DNA from: Bacteroidota bacterium
GTDB taxonomy: Bacteria > Bacteroidota > Bacteroidia > NS11-12g > UBA955
Assembly: GCA_023957335.1 (NCBI GenBank)
Contig: JAMLHC010000006.1
Location: forward strand, 62,001-126,000
Direction: 5' to 3'
DNA length: 64,000 bases
Part shown: piece after piece, positions 16,309-24,542 of the stretch
How positions within the stretch are numbered: the first letter of the stretch is position 1
Layout: each line of letters opens with the position of its first letter
Program-made: the position numbers and the translations under genes
Notes under the pieces: generated by a model
What the model was told of the DNA's origin: nothing
Seen by the model: the letters and a program-made list of their open reading frames with translations, nothing else
Databases searched by the model: none

Positions 16309-17736
16309 TTAGCTTACTTCGCCTCCTGTTTCCCTAACCATAGTGCCTTGAGGCAAGTCCGCACTAATATTTCTGCGGGCAAACATAGCCCCGCCTAAAG
16401 CTCCCATAAAAATAGAATCCGTATGTATATTCATGGTTACTTCGCCATAAGAGTCAATGACCATTTGTTTGACATACTTTAATACGGCTTCATTTCTTGC
16501 TACTCCACCCGTAAAAGTGAATTCATTCTTCACACCACCGGAGCGGGCAATAAGCGACATTGCGCGTTGCACAATTGATTTGTGTAAGCCGGCAAGAATA
16601 TCAGGCTTTTGTTCTCCATTATGTAGCAATTCCTTAATCTCCGCACCGGCAAACACAGTGCAAGTTGAACAAATTGTTGTTTCTTTTTTGGCTTTATTGG
16701 CTTCGGGTCCAAGTTCATTCAGCGACAAACCGAATTCATCTGCTATATACCCCAAATATCTACCACATCCTGCTGCACAACGGTCGTTCATGTGAAAACT
16801 TGTAACCAAACCGTACTTATCTACTTGAATTGCTTTCGTATCCTGTCCGCCAATGTCCAGAACTGTTCGGGTGTTAGGAAAAACAGCATGCGCACCAAAG
16901 GCATGACATAGAATCTCTGACTTGATACAATCTTCGGGAAAGGGCAACAAAGCTCTACCATAGCCGGTTCCCACCATTTTAGCTATATAAATCTCTTCAT
17001 CTGCAATTTCTTCAATATGCGAATGCAGGGTGTGCCCAATTTTCTTATATTGATTTTTCATTGCATTCATTTCTGAATAGTACCAATCCTCTTTGCTTCC
17101 ATCCTCTTGCATATCCGCCAATCCTTTGTATTTTTCTTCCAAAATATCCATGGCTTCTAACACCAAATCTTTAAAGTTATACTCCACCATTTCATTTTCA
17201 ATAGGTGTGATACTTTTATCGAAAGCAAGCATTAAGGGTTCATAAAATTTAGGTTCCATTTTGCCTACTTCTGAATTGTATTTTTCGCTCACAATGTCTC
17301 TGAAAAATTGATTTTTACTTCCCAAGCCTTCGTGAATAAATTCATGTCGCATCTGCGGACGGATAACTGCAATGATTGCTCTTAATCTTTCAACGATAGT
17401 ATCTTTTTCGGGGTGTGTTGATTCCGATGCAGTTTTAATCAGCATATCAGCCAAGCTGTCCATTCTTCTTCTGAACTGACAATACTGGAAAACACTTCGC
17501 AGGTCTTTCATGTATGTTTTGAATTCAGGCATGTCAGCAATGCTTTCTTTCATTTTCTTTTCAATCAGATTGAAGCGTGCGTCATAAATTGCTTGCTCAC
17601 GGGCAATATCAGCCGCGACTTTGTAATTGGCTCTGGTGTTTGTAATCCCTCTACCCACAATTTCGTCTGTTTCGTTTACGATAACAGCCTTAGAGGTAGT
17701 AGAGCCAAGGTCAATTCCTAAATAGTATTTTTTCAT
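16309..17736 (-). CDS. bcrA: Benzoyl-CoA reductase subunit A (ATPase)
   Basis: 475 residues. The N-terminal phosphate loop is GIDLGSTTSKAVIV. A long helical insertion (residues ~30-250) typical of BcrA separates it from the second half of the fold. DIGGQDTKAIQ, DRCAAGCGRYLG and STCTVFAGAEI follow, with the Fe-S cysteines in the last two. The insertion distinguishes BcrA from the short activase BcrD and from HgdC. It is somewhat longer than Thauera BcrA (~437). It lies 20 bp downstream of bcrB. Together with BcrD it forms the ATP-hydrolysing electron-activating module of class I benzoyl-CoA reductase in the cytoplasm. Confidence 0.92.
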   Translation of the reverse strand: MKKYYLGIDLGSTTSKAVIVNETDEIVGRGITNTRANYKVAADIAREQAIYDARFNLIEKKMKESIADMPEFKTYMKDLRSVFQYCQFRRRMDSLADMLIKTASESTHPEKDTIVERLRAIIAVIRPQMRHEFIHEGLGSKNQFFRDIVSEKYNSEVGKMEPKFYEPLMLAFDKSITPIENEMVEYNFKDLVLEAMDILEEKYKGLADMQEDGSKEDWYYSEMNAMKNQYKKIGHTLHSHIEEIADEEIYIAKMVGTGYGRALLPFPEDCIKSEILCHAFGAHAVFPNTRTVLDIGGQDTKAIQVDKYGLVTSFHMNDRCAAGCGRYLGYIADEFGLSLNELGPEANKAKKETTICSTCTVFAGAEIKELLHNGEQKPDILAGLHKSIVQRAMSLIARSGGVKNEFTFTGGVARNEAVLKYVKQMVIDSYGEVTMNIHTDSIFMGALGGAMFARRNISADLPQGTMVRETGGEVS

Positions 17737-17756
17737 TTTCTCAAGTTTTTTAAAAG

Positions 17757-19049
17757 TTAATGTGCTTCTTCCGCTTCCATCATTTTACGTTGTGAAAGCA
17801 TTTGGAAATAGGATTCTAAACGATTTTTGATATTTGAATACGAGAAATAGCGCGGGTCAACAAGGTCTGATTCAATAAAACCAACCGGTATTTCCAATTT
17901 ATCTTCTATCTCTCTCATCATTGCCAACTGACCGGCTGAGAAAGAATTGCAACTCTTGATAGAGTTTGTTACATAGCCATCTGCTTGATATTCTTCAATA
18001 CATTTGGTGAGCAAATCAATACGTTGAGGAATATTGAGATTTGTGTAGCAATTCATACAATATTCCGCTAGTGATTGCAAAGGTTTTTCAGGGTCGTGTC
18101 GCCAGCCTAAATCATATACACCGCCAACTTTAGTGTAAGATGAGGCTACAATCACCGCTCCCATGTCATAGAATATTTTCCAGAACTCACGAAAACTTGT
18201 CCAATTAGGCGGTCCCTCCACTACAAGACGGAATTTTTCTTCTTTCATCTCCCCTTCGGGCGTAACAGGTCCCAATCCTAAGCGAATTCTTTCTTGAATT
18301 TCACTGTAAAGTTCTTTGTAATATTCAACCGCTTCGGGTGTCCCTCTGAAACCGATATTGATTGGTCCTATATAATATACACCGGCAAAGTAGGCATCAA
18401 TGGGCGAAGGTTTGTGCTTGGGAGTTTCAAAAATCTTAGTAATCCAATCTTCGGCTTCTTTGGAAAATTCAAGGATTTTCTTTAGCTTATTTTCATCATA
18501 TTTCACTCCTGATACCCTTTCCATTTTAGGAATAACCTCTTCGTGCATTTGCTTAACCATATAGTTTATCATCTCAGGGGTCATTTTTCCACCCTCTTGA
18601 TATGGAGTGTGAATCATCACAACCTCCGCATTTGGGTATTCTCTTTTTAGGGTTTCAAACCATTTCATAAATGTGAAACAACCTGTGTAACTGAGCAAGA
18701 GAATATCGGGTGGAGGCAGTTTTTGTCCTGTTGGACCTATATTTCCTTTCATTAACATCCCAACATCGCATTTCACATAAGTACAAACATCTTCAGAGTG
18801 GGCATGTCTTTCGGCTTCTTTAATATAAGCGGCTGATTTTTTGCGCATAGCACTTTGCAGTGCATTTATTTCAGGATAAACCGGCAGCATATCAAAGGTT
18901 CTGATTAGCTCAGAAAGGTTGCCGGGCACAAAAGTGTAACAGACTTTTTTGCCTGTTTCATGTGCTTTTTCTAAGTCGTTAAATAATCCTTCAATCATTT
19001 CTTTTTGAAGAATCATACTCCTTTCCTTGATTACGTCTTGAGGTGCCAT
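17757..19049 (-). CDS. bcrB: Benzoyl-CoA reductase subunit B
   Basis: 430 residues, near the Thauera BcrB length (~438). HgdB/BcrB fold with conserved cysteines: C89 and C94 in DVCTYVKCDVG, C124 in YTGCFTF, and later ones in YCMNCYTNL and IKSCNSFSAG. The segment ESDLVDPRYFS close to the C-terminus is typical of this family. With BcrC it forms the substrate-binding module where benzoyl-CoA is reduced to cyclohexa-1,5-diene-1-carbonyl-CoA. It lies 30 bp downstream of bcrC, the largest gap in the operon. Confidence 0.92.
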   Translation of the reverse strand: MAPQDVIKERSMILQKEMIEGLFNDLEKAHETGKKVCYTFVPGNLSELIRTFDMLPVYPEINALQSAMRKKSAAYIKEAERHAHSEDVCTYVKCDVGMLMKGNIGPTGQKLPPPDILLLSYTGCFTFMKWFETLKREYPNAEVVMIHTPYQEGGKMTPEMINYMVKQMHEEVIPKMERVSGVKYDENKLKKILEFSKEAEDWITKIFETPKHKPSPIDAYFAGVYYIGPINIGFRGTPEAVEYYKELYSEIQERIRLGLGPVTPEGEMKEEKFRLVVEGPPNWTSFREFWKIFYDMGAVIVASSYTKVGGVYDLGWRHDPEKPLQSLAEYCMNCYTNLNIPQRIDLLTKCIEEYQADGYVTNSIKSCNSFSAGQLAMMREIEDKLEIPVGFIESDLVDPRYFSYSNIKNRLESYFQMLSQRKMMEAEEAH

Positions 19050-19079
19050 ATTTGTGTTTTTTATTTAATTAATATTTTG

Positions 19080-20267
19080 TTATGACTCAACGGGCATGGG
19101 TTCGTCCTCCCATAGTTTGATAGAGTCAGAGAAAGCTCCAACTTGTTCTTTAATCACTTTAAATTGGTTAATATTTTCGCTGAACTGGAATGCTATATAT
19201 CGAATACCCATTCTGTCAAAAGCGTTCTGAAAAATTGGGGCATCTAACAAACTCGGGTCACAGAAACTTGCAGAAGCAAAAATGACTCCATCAGCATTGC
19301 GTTCTTCCACAATCTTCGCTAAACGATATTCTTTAGGGTTCTCGACATCATAAATAGAAGAAGAATAACGGCTTTGATAAATATACGCATGTGCAATTGC
19401 AGCAAGAGGTTCATTTGTATTTGCATCAATATCACCAATAATCATACGAGAGCCCAACTGCAAATCGTCATCAACGATATAACAACCTGCCTCTTCTACC
19501 GATCTAATTAATCCTACTGAGGGTTGTTCACAAAAAGCCCCCGACAATACCACCTTCACTTTATCCTGCCTTTGTCCAACATTGTCTTTAACATACTGAG
19601 CCACTTGTTCTAAAATTTCATTGTGCTCTTCTACCGGGATGACTGTGCCCGCACGCAGGATATGATACCAATCTTTCATGGATAATCTCCAAGGGTATTT
19701 CTCGCGTATATCATAAATAAACTCAATCAAGCTGCGGTTTTTGTTGTACAATGCTATGGAGTGGTTTAGTCTCTCGGGGGTAACTTCCAAGCCATTAATT
19801 TCTTTAATATAATGCAACACATGGCGCATTTCATCTTGATAGAACACACCTCCCACTTCGGGTAAGAAGTTTTGAGGAAAGTCCATGTATTTCACAAACT
19901 TACCAAAGCCTTTTGTCCTAAAAATTCCAGAAAGATTTCTCAACACATCACAGATAGAAGGGAATAAAAAACCATCAAATCCGTCAAAATGTTTATCCAA
20001 AGCCATGTCAATAATGCTTCTTGGAATATGACATATATAGGATTGATAGTAAGCATCTCCTTTTATAATCTGCTTACGGTCGCCTCCGCCAAATATGGCT
20101 ACAGGCAAACCACCGGCTGCATGGATAATCTCTCGTGGAAAATAAATAGGCATATAACCAACGATCACACGGGATGCGTCTGCTTTTTTCCACTCTTTTG
20201 CATGTGTAAAATTTAAGTCGAAAGCAAGTTCTTCACAACGACTGATTAATGTATTAATGTCTCCCAT
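19080..20267 (-). CDS. bcrC: Benzoyl-CoA reductase subunit C, first gene of the operon
   Basis: 395 residues (Thauera BcrC ~385). Recognisable are YMPIYFPREIIHAAG near residue 38, SYICHIPRS (C79), FPSICDVLRNLSG (C106), GAFCEQP (C246) and SASFCDPSLLD (C336). Together they provide the cysteine ligands of the BcrC subunit of the reductase. It is the promoter-proximal gene of the long minus-strand operon. A CRP/FNR-type inverted repeat is centred about 64 bp upstream of its ATG. The divergent gene on the other side is an FNR-like regulator. Confidence 0.92.
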   Translation of the reverse strand: MGDINTLISRCEELAFDLNFTHAKEWKKADASRVIVGYMPIYFPREIIHAAGGLPVAIFGGGDRKQIIKGDAYYQSYICHIPRSIIDMALDKHFDGFDGFLFPSICDVLRNLSGIFRTKGFGKFVKYMDFPQNFLPEVGGVFYQDEMRHVLHYIKEINGLEVTPERLNHSIALYNKNRSLIEFIYDIREKYPWRLSMKDWYHILRAGTVIPVEEHNEILEQVAQYVKDNVGQRQDKVKVVLSGAFCEQPSVGLIRSVEEAGCYIVDDDLQLGSRMIIGDIDANTNEPLAAIAHAYIYQSRYSSSIYDVENPKEYRLAKIVEERNADGVIFASASFCDPSLLDAPIFQNAFDRMGIRYIAFQFSENINQFKVIKEQVGAFSDSIKLWEDEPMPVES

Positions 20268-20294
20268 TATCTTAGCTTTTTGAAATTACTAAGG

Positions 20295-20302
20295 CAATCT
20301 TA
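20295..20302 (-). promoter_or_regulatory. -7-like element for bcrC (TAAGATTG)
   Basis: On the minus strand TAAGATTG matches the Bacteroidota -7 consensus TAnnTTTG with one mismatch. Its centre is 33 bp from the centre of the FNR-type box upstream, which would put that box near -41.5 from a start site around 20290. Imperfect -7 elements fit activator-dependent promoters. Inferred from spacing; no TSS data. Confidence 0.5.
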
Positions 20303-20324
20303 AAAGAGGCAAATCCCAAAATAC

Positions 20325-20338
20325 ATGACTTTTGTCAT
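20325..20338. promoter_or_regulatory. CRP/FNR-type operator upstream of bcrC (ATGAC-TTTT-GTCAT)
   Basis: A perfect 5-bp-arm inverted repeat with a 4-bp centre. The core TGA-N6-TCA has the same half-site spacing as the E. coli FNR site TTGAT-N4-ATCAA. Related boxes occur at 26748 and three times at 41281-41338. The divergent gene encodes an FNR-family regulator, the obvious candidate to bind here. Confidence 0.65.
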
Positions 20339-20490
20339 ATTTAAAGTTTCAAAGACTATTTAAAAAATAACTTATGTATAATGCTGATATATAGAATATT
20401 GACGAGTTAATTTAGAATTAATCTGAACTCAAATTGAACATTTATAGTCCAGATTTCAAGTTATGCACAAAATAATTACTCGATAAATAT

Positions 20491-20502
20491 TAACACGTGT
20501 TA
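20491..20502. promoter_or_regulatory. Perfect palindrome TAACACGTGTTA, possible operator
   Basis: A 12-bp perfect palindrome with no spacer lies in the middle of the divergent region, about 225 bp from bcrC and 170 bp from the regulator start. Its unusual CACGTG core stands out in AT-rich DNA. No second copy was noticed and no cognate regulator is evident. Confidence 0.3.
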
Positions 20503-20636
20503 GTTAAATATGAACTAAAAGACAAAACCCATAAAAAAAGGCAAATTCAAATCATCAAAAAAAATATTGCAGGCATTTCAAAATTAAAGAAAACATAGTC
20601 CTGATTGTACAAAGAGTGTACTTATATCTATTTAGC

Positions 20637-20644
20637 TAATTTTG
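20637..20644 (+). promoter_or_regulatory. -7 element TAATTTTG for the FNR-like regulator gene
   Basis: An exact match to TAnnTTTG, 24 bp before the TTG start codon. No convincing -33 TTTG lies at the usual distance. Confidence 0.5.
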
Positions 20645-20667
20645 TAACGAATTAAACATCAAACATC

Positions 20668-21414
20668 TTGGCTCTAAAAACCATAAGCGACCAAAGCACA
20701 CTCAAGAAGAAATTAAGCTGCAATAACTGCGAAGATTCCAATTGTTTTATTAAAAAGCACATCGCTAAGGAATGGCATGCTTTAATAGATAAAAAGAAAT
20801 TTCAGACTACGTATAATCGCGGACAGAACATTATCAATGCCGGTGCACCTGTATTGGGTTTGTATTTCATCATAAAAGGAAAAGTGAAAGTTATTTCGAT
20901 CGGCTTTACCGGCAAGCCTCAGATAGTTCGATTTTCCAAAGATGGACACGTATTGGGACATCGCGGCTTAGGTAGTGATACATATTCAATCAGCGCAATT
21001 GCTATGGATGATACTCAGGTTTGTTTTATTGACAATGCCACCTTGCACAATATCTTTATGAACAACCCTGAATTTACTTATGCTATGCTTCTCTATTACT
21101 CGGATGAACTGAGAAAAGTAGAAGAAAGGTTAAAAATCATTGCTCAAATGACTATCAGAGAAAAAATTGCTTATTCCTTAGTTTTGTTATACAATAACTT
21201 TGGTGTCAACTATTTGAATATGCTGGACGTGCATTTTACACGTGAAGACTTAGCCTCTGTTGCAGGTACTTCCAACGAACAGGTAGTGCGACAACTCACC
21301 GAATTCGAGGAAGAAGGACTAATTCATAAACACGGAAGAAAAATTATTATTGACAACATTAATAAACTCAAGAATATTATCTCTCCTCTTAACCCCAACT
21401 CTATCCTTGAATAA
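20668..21414 (+). CDS. CRP/FNR-family transcription regulator with FNR-like cysteines
   Basis: 248 residues. An N-terminal cluster C18-x2-C21-x4-C26 plus a single C119 resembles the four ligands of the oxygen-sensing [4Fe-4S] cluster of E. coli FNR (C-x2-C-x5-C plus C122). A cyclic-nucleotide-like beta barrel follows (RGQNIINAGAPVLGLYFIIKGKVK), then a dimer helix, then a winged helix whose recognition helix TSNEQVVRQLTEFEEEG keeps the E..x..R pattern. The start is TTG: an in-frame stop lies five codons upstream and the next ATG would remove most of the sensor domain. It is divergent from the bcr operon and convergent with the Mo-cofactor operon. Likely role: anaerobic activator. NO sensing (DNR-like) is an alternative. 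Confidence 0.85.
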   Translation: MALKTISDQSTLKKKLSCNNCEDSNCFIKKHIAKEWHALIDKKKFQTTYNRGQNIINAGAPVLGLYFIIKGKVKVISIGFTGKPQIVRFSKDGHVLGHRGLGSDTYSISAIAMDDTQVCFIDNATLHNIFMNNPEFTYAMLLYYSDELRKVEERLKIIAQMTIREKIAYSLVLLYNNFGVNYLNMLDVHFTREDLASVAGTSNEQVVRQLTEFEEEGLIHKHGRKIIIDNINKLKNIISPLNPNSILE

Positions 21415-21435
21415 AACAGCAAAGGGCGTGCTCTC

Positions 21436-21879
21436 TTAGCTTCCACTATTGTCTTTCCACACACTATGCTGATTGTTTAATATTTCTCTACCCCAAACCG
21501 GCAAATCCTTTTTAACCCTTTCAACCACTTCCTCACAGGCTACAATGGCTGCTTTTCTGTGTTTGGAGGAAACAAATACAAAGAGTGATATCTCCCCTGA
21601 TTTTACTTCACCAAGGCTATGATAAATGTGCATACAAGTCAATTCATATTTTGCAAAAACCGACTCTCTTATTTCATGTGCTTTTGCAATTGCCATGTCT
21701 TCGTAAGCCGTATAATCAATGGCTACAACCACACCCATTTCTTTAATATCTGCACGAACTTGTCCTAAAAAGATACTATGTGCACCTATATCTATTTTAG
21801 TGCTGTGATGCGAAATGCTTTCAGCAATTTTCTGTGGCGATATTGCACCTTGTACAAAAATATTCTTAGGCTTATGCAT
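21436..21879 (-). CDS. moaE: Molybdopterin synthase catalytic subunit MoaE
   Basis: 147 residues. MoaE signatures: GAHSIFLGQVR, IDYTAYEDMA, IYHSLGEVKSGE, and the C-terminal active-site stretch SSKHRKAAIVAC...KKDLPVWGRE. It pairs with the small sulfur carrier MoaD to convert cPMP to molybdopterin. It is the last gene of the cofactor operon and overlaps the moeB-like stop by 8 bp. It serves the nitrate reductase and probably the enzyme predicted beyond the left edge. Confidence 0.92.
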   Translation of the reverse strand: MHKPKNIFVQGAISPQKIAESISHHSTKIDIGAHSIFLGQVRADIKEMGVVVAIDYTAYEDMAIAKAHEIRESVFAKYELTCMHIYHSLGEVKSGEISLFVFVSSKHRKAAIVACEEVVERVKKDLPVWGREILNNQHSVWKDNSGS

Positions 21880-22984
21880 GGTAAAAAGTTTTGTTAACAG
21901 GTGAGCAAGAATCCATCACCCCGCCATTAATGGAAAAAATCTCTTTTTCAGGAAATTGCTTTTTTAACAAATTGACAGCTCTGACACTTCTGATTCCGTG
22001 TTGACAAAAGACCAGCAGACGAGTATATCCACTGGTATCAAAATCTGCATTGTCAAAATCCGATAATGGAATTCGAATACATTTTACTTGTCCTATTTTA
22101 GGCTCTTCGTCAGATTCTCGTATGTCAACAAAAAGGGTTTGATTAGGTTGAACCATATAAAATTCATAGGCTCTTTCCCAATCAATACAAGGAACCGCAG
22201 AACAAGAGAGCGCATAGTCAAATTCTCGGAACTCAGCTCCTGATTGTGGTCTGTAAGAGATTTTTTCAGGCAATGCTGTAATATCTAATTCATAAAAATG
22301 CTGTTGCTCCATATTGTAGTATAACACCCTGCCAGCCAACGTCCTCCCGATTCCAGTCAGATATTTAATGGCTTCTGCAGCCTGCATTGCACCAATAATA
22401 CCAGGCAACACTCCAATCACTCCGGTTTCGGCACAATTTGGAATTGCTGCAACATCGGGAGGAATGGGAAATAAATCACGGTAATTAAAAACTTGTCCGG
22501 TTTCATTTGCTGCATTAAACAAGCTTACTTGTCCTTCATACTCATAAATAGCCCCATACACCAAAGGTTTGTTGAGCAAAATACAAGCATCATTTGCCAT
22601 ATATCGGACTGTAAAATTATCAGTACAATCTAAAACAATATCATAAGAAGAGATGATGCCCAAAGCGTTATTAGTGTTGAGATAAGACGTAATGATTTCA
22701 ATCTTGACATCGCTATATTTTTCCAACAATACATTACCCGCTACAATCGCTTTTTTCTTGCCTACATCAGACTCACCGTATAATACTTGACGATTCAGAT
22801 TGGACATACTGATTGTATCTCCGTCCATTACTCCAATTCTGCCAACTCCGGCAGCCGCAAGATACTGCAATGCAGGGCAACCCAAGCCGCCTGCCCCAAT
22901 AACCAAAGCAGATGCGTGTTGAAGTTTAGCCAACTCTTTCAAACCAAAACCTCTTAAATGTATTTGTCGGTCAAACCTATTCAT
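21872..22984 (-). CDS. moeB: MoeB/ThiF-family adenylyltransferase with C-terminal rhodanese domain
   Basis: 370 residues from ATG at 22984. A longer reading would overlap moaD and lacks homology, so it was not used. The E1-like domain has VIGAGGLGCPALQYLAAAGVG and DCTDNF. The C-terminal ~100 residues form a rhodanese with the reactive loop VFCQHGIRSVRA. The usual zinc CxxC of MoeB (in the CYRCLFP segment) reads NYRDLFP here, so that pair of ligands is missing; NCAETG is kept. It adenylates the MoaD C-terminus, and the rhodanese could deliver the sulfur. The gene lies 4 bp after moaD. A ThiS-activating role is an alternative. Confidence 0.88.
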   Translation of the reverse strand: MNRFDRQIHLRGFGLKELAKLQHASALVIGAGGLGCPALQYLAAAGVGRIGVMDGDTISMSNLNRQVLYGESDVGKKKAIVAGNVLLEKYSDVKIEIITSYLNTNNALGIISSYDIVLDCTDNFTVRYMANDACILLNKPLVYGAIYEYEGQVSLFNAANETGQVFNYRDLFPIPPDVAAIPNCAETGVIGVLPGIIGAMQAAEAIKYLTGIGRTLAGRVLYYNMEQQHFYELDITALPEKISYRPQSGAEFREFDYALSCSAVPCIDWERAYEFYMVQPNQTLFVDIRESDEEPKIGQVKCIRIPLSDFDNADFDTSGYTRLLVFCQHGIRSVRAVNLLKKQFPEKEIFSINGGVMDSCSPVNKTFYHA

Positions 22985-22988
22985 TTCA

Positions 22989-23231
22989 TTATCCTCCGGA
23001 AAAAGGGGGGAGCAAAGCCACCTCGGCACCATTGGGTATAGCGGTATTTGCCTGCACAATTTTATGATTTATAGCAATTGAATATTTCAAATCTTTCAAC
23101 TGAGGATATTGAGTTACAATCCAAGCCTTCAGGCTGTCGGAATTGTCAATATAATCAATCTCTATTTTTGATTGATTGATTTTTTCGGCAACCATTCCAA
23201 AAGCCAGAAGTTTTATTTTATGTTGAGTCAT
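22989..23231 (-). CDS. moaD: Molybdopterin synthase sulfur carrier subunit MoaD
   Basis: 80 residues, ubiquitin-like fold, ending in the required Gly-Gly (PPFSGG). The ATG at 23231 overlaps the mobA TGA in an ATGA junction, which decides the start over a longer upstream option. The C-terminal Gly is adenylated by the next gene product and then carries the thiocarboxylate used by MoaE. Confidence 0.92.
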   Translation of the reverse strand: MTQHKIKLLAFGMVAEKINQSKIEIDYIDNSDSLKAWIVTQYPQLKDLKYSIAINHKIVQANTAIPNGAEVALLPPFSGG

Positions 23232-23806
23232 ATTAGCACACATTGTTTCAAATCTTGAGGTTCGTTCATATTAATAAATCCATTGGGAAATTGAACTGCT
23301 ATATCATCTATGTTAATCAATTGATATTCTGATTGCAGAATCATGTCTTGCATTTTTAATTTATTATGCTCAATACATGATTTCACTTTTTCTTTTAGCG
23401 TGATGGCATAACTACAATGTAGCGGGTTGATTTCGCTATGATTTTGTATTACAGTCACTTGATTTTTACCGGTATTCTCAATCAATCGTTTTAAAGCAGG
23501 ATACGGGAAAAAAGGAGTGTCGCAACCCAGCAACAGTACATATTGTTTATTTGTATGGCAAAATGCGGTGTACAGCGCACCCATAGGACCTTTTTCTTTT
23601 ACAACATCTTTGATAACACGATATCCCAGATGCAAATATTCATCTGCATTTGCAATAACAGTAAAACCCAAACCGGCTTCTTGTAACATATCGGCAATAT
23701 AGACAATCATAGGTTTGTTGTTGATTTTCAACAATCCCTTATCCTGCCCCATTCGGCTACTTTTGCCTCCTGCTGCAATATAGATATCAATGTTGTTTAT
23801 CATCAT
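23228..23806 (-). CDS. mobA: Molybdenum cofactor guanylyltransferase MobA
   Basis: 192 residues. The N-terminal signature AAGGKSSRMGQDKGLL carries Asp-Lys, typical of GTP-using MobA. LGCDTPFFPYPAL provides the metal-binding Asp. It makes the guanine dinucleotide form (bis-MGD) required by NarG. This contrasts with the Pro-Lys MocA-like protein at the left end of the window. It overlaps the TSUP gene by one base and moaD by four. Confidence 0.9.
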   Translation of the reverse strand: MMINNIDIYIAAGGKSSRMGQDKGLLKINNKPMIVYIADMLQEAGLGFTVIANADEYLHLGYRVIKDVVKEKGPMGALYTAFCHTNKQYVLLLGCDTPFFPYPALKRLIENTGKNQVTVIQNHSEINPLHCSYAITLKEKVKSCIEHNKLKMQDMILQSEYQLINIDDIAVQFPNGFINMNEPQDLKQCVLI

Positions 23807-24540
23807 TATAACAAAAACTTAATAGAAGCCACAGTCAGAACAAAAGCCAAGGCGTATTTCATAGCAGGGGGGCTATATTTATTAGCACCCACATATCCAC
23901 CTAATATTCCACCGATAAGTGTGAGAGGGATAATCAGTTCAAAATGAGGCAACCATGAAAAGTCTGTAACACCCGCACCCAACAAGCCGGCAATTGAATT
24001 CATAAAAATAAACAAAGCGCTCACGGCAGCTGTCTGTTTCAAATCTGCCCAACCAAAAAGAATAAGGATGGGCGAAAGCAAAATACCTCCCCCAATGCCC
24101 ACAATTCCCGAAACAAAACCTATGAGGAAAGCTAATGAAGCCATGATTGCAAAATTTTGAGCAATGGGCTTCCCTTCTCTTACTTTAAAAATTCCAAACA
24201 ATCTTGAAATAGGCAATAAGAGTAAGACCCCAAGCACTTTTTGATAAACTTTTATGTCCAAAGTAAAAGTACCTCCCCAGTATGCAGCCGGCATAGAGAA
24301 TAGAATCAAGGTCAAAAACAATTTGAATGGAAAATCGCATTTTCTGTAAAAAGTATAAAATGAAATTGCTGAAACCCCAATATTCAATACCAATGCAGCC
24401 GGACGTACTTCGACAGGTGCAAAACCAAACAAAGTCAGCAACACAATATAACTGCTAGCCCCTCCGTGTCCTACAGAGGAATAGAGAAATGCTGCCAATG
24501 GCATTAACAACAATAGAAATATGGAATAATGCTCTGCCAT
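23806..24540 (-). CDS. TSUP (TauE/SafE) family membrane transporter
   Basis: 244 residues with about eight hydrophobic segments and two related halves. The family motifs are SSVGHGGASSYIVL near the N-terminus and GIVGIGGGILLSPILI in the middle. TSUP proteins export or import sulfite, sulfoacetate or other sulfur-containing anions. It is embedded in the molybdenum cofactor operon with 1-2 bp junctions. The substrate cannot be inferred; an anion linked to cofactor synthesis or sulfur balance is possible. Confidence 0.82.
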   Translation of the reverse strand: MAEHYSIFLLLLMPLAAFLYSSVGHGGASSYIVLLTLFGFAPVEVRPAALVLNIGVSAISFYTFYRKCDFPFKLFLTLILFSMPAAYWGGTFTLDIKVYQKVLGVLLLLPISRLFGIFKVREGKPIAQNFAIMASLAFLIGFVSGIVGIGGGILLSPILILFGWADLKQTAAVSALFIFMNSIAGLLGAGVTDFSWLPHFELIIPLTLIGGILGGYVGANKYSPPAMKYALAFVLTVASIKFLL

Positions 24541-24542
24541 TT

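Larger units (their letters stand above)
20268..20667. promoter_or_regulatory. 400-bp divergent control region between bcr operon and FNR-like regulator gene
   Basis: There is no coding frame here. The stretch is very AT-rich. It holds the bcrC-side FNR-type box and -7-like element, a 12-bp perfect palindrome in the middle, and a TAnnTTTG element for the regulator gene; each is listed separately. The remaining sequence shows no clear hairpin or riboswitch. Confidence 0.7.

Noticed and set aside
22985-23059. Upstream extension of the MoeB-like gene
   Set aside because: It overlaps moaD in another frame; the ATG at 22984 starts at the conserved N-terminus (MNRFDRQIHL).
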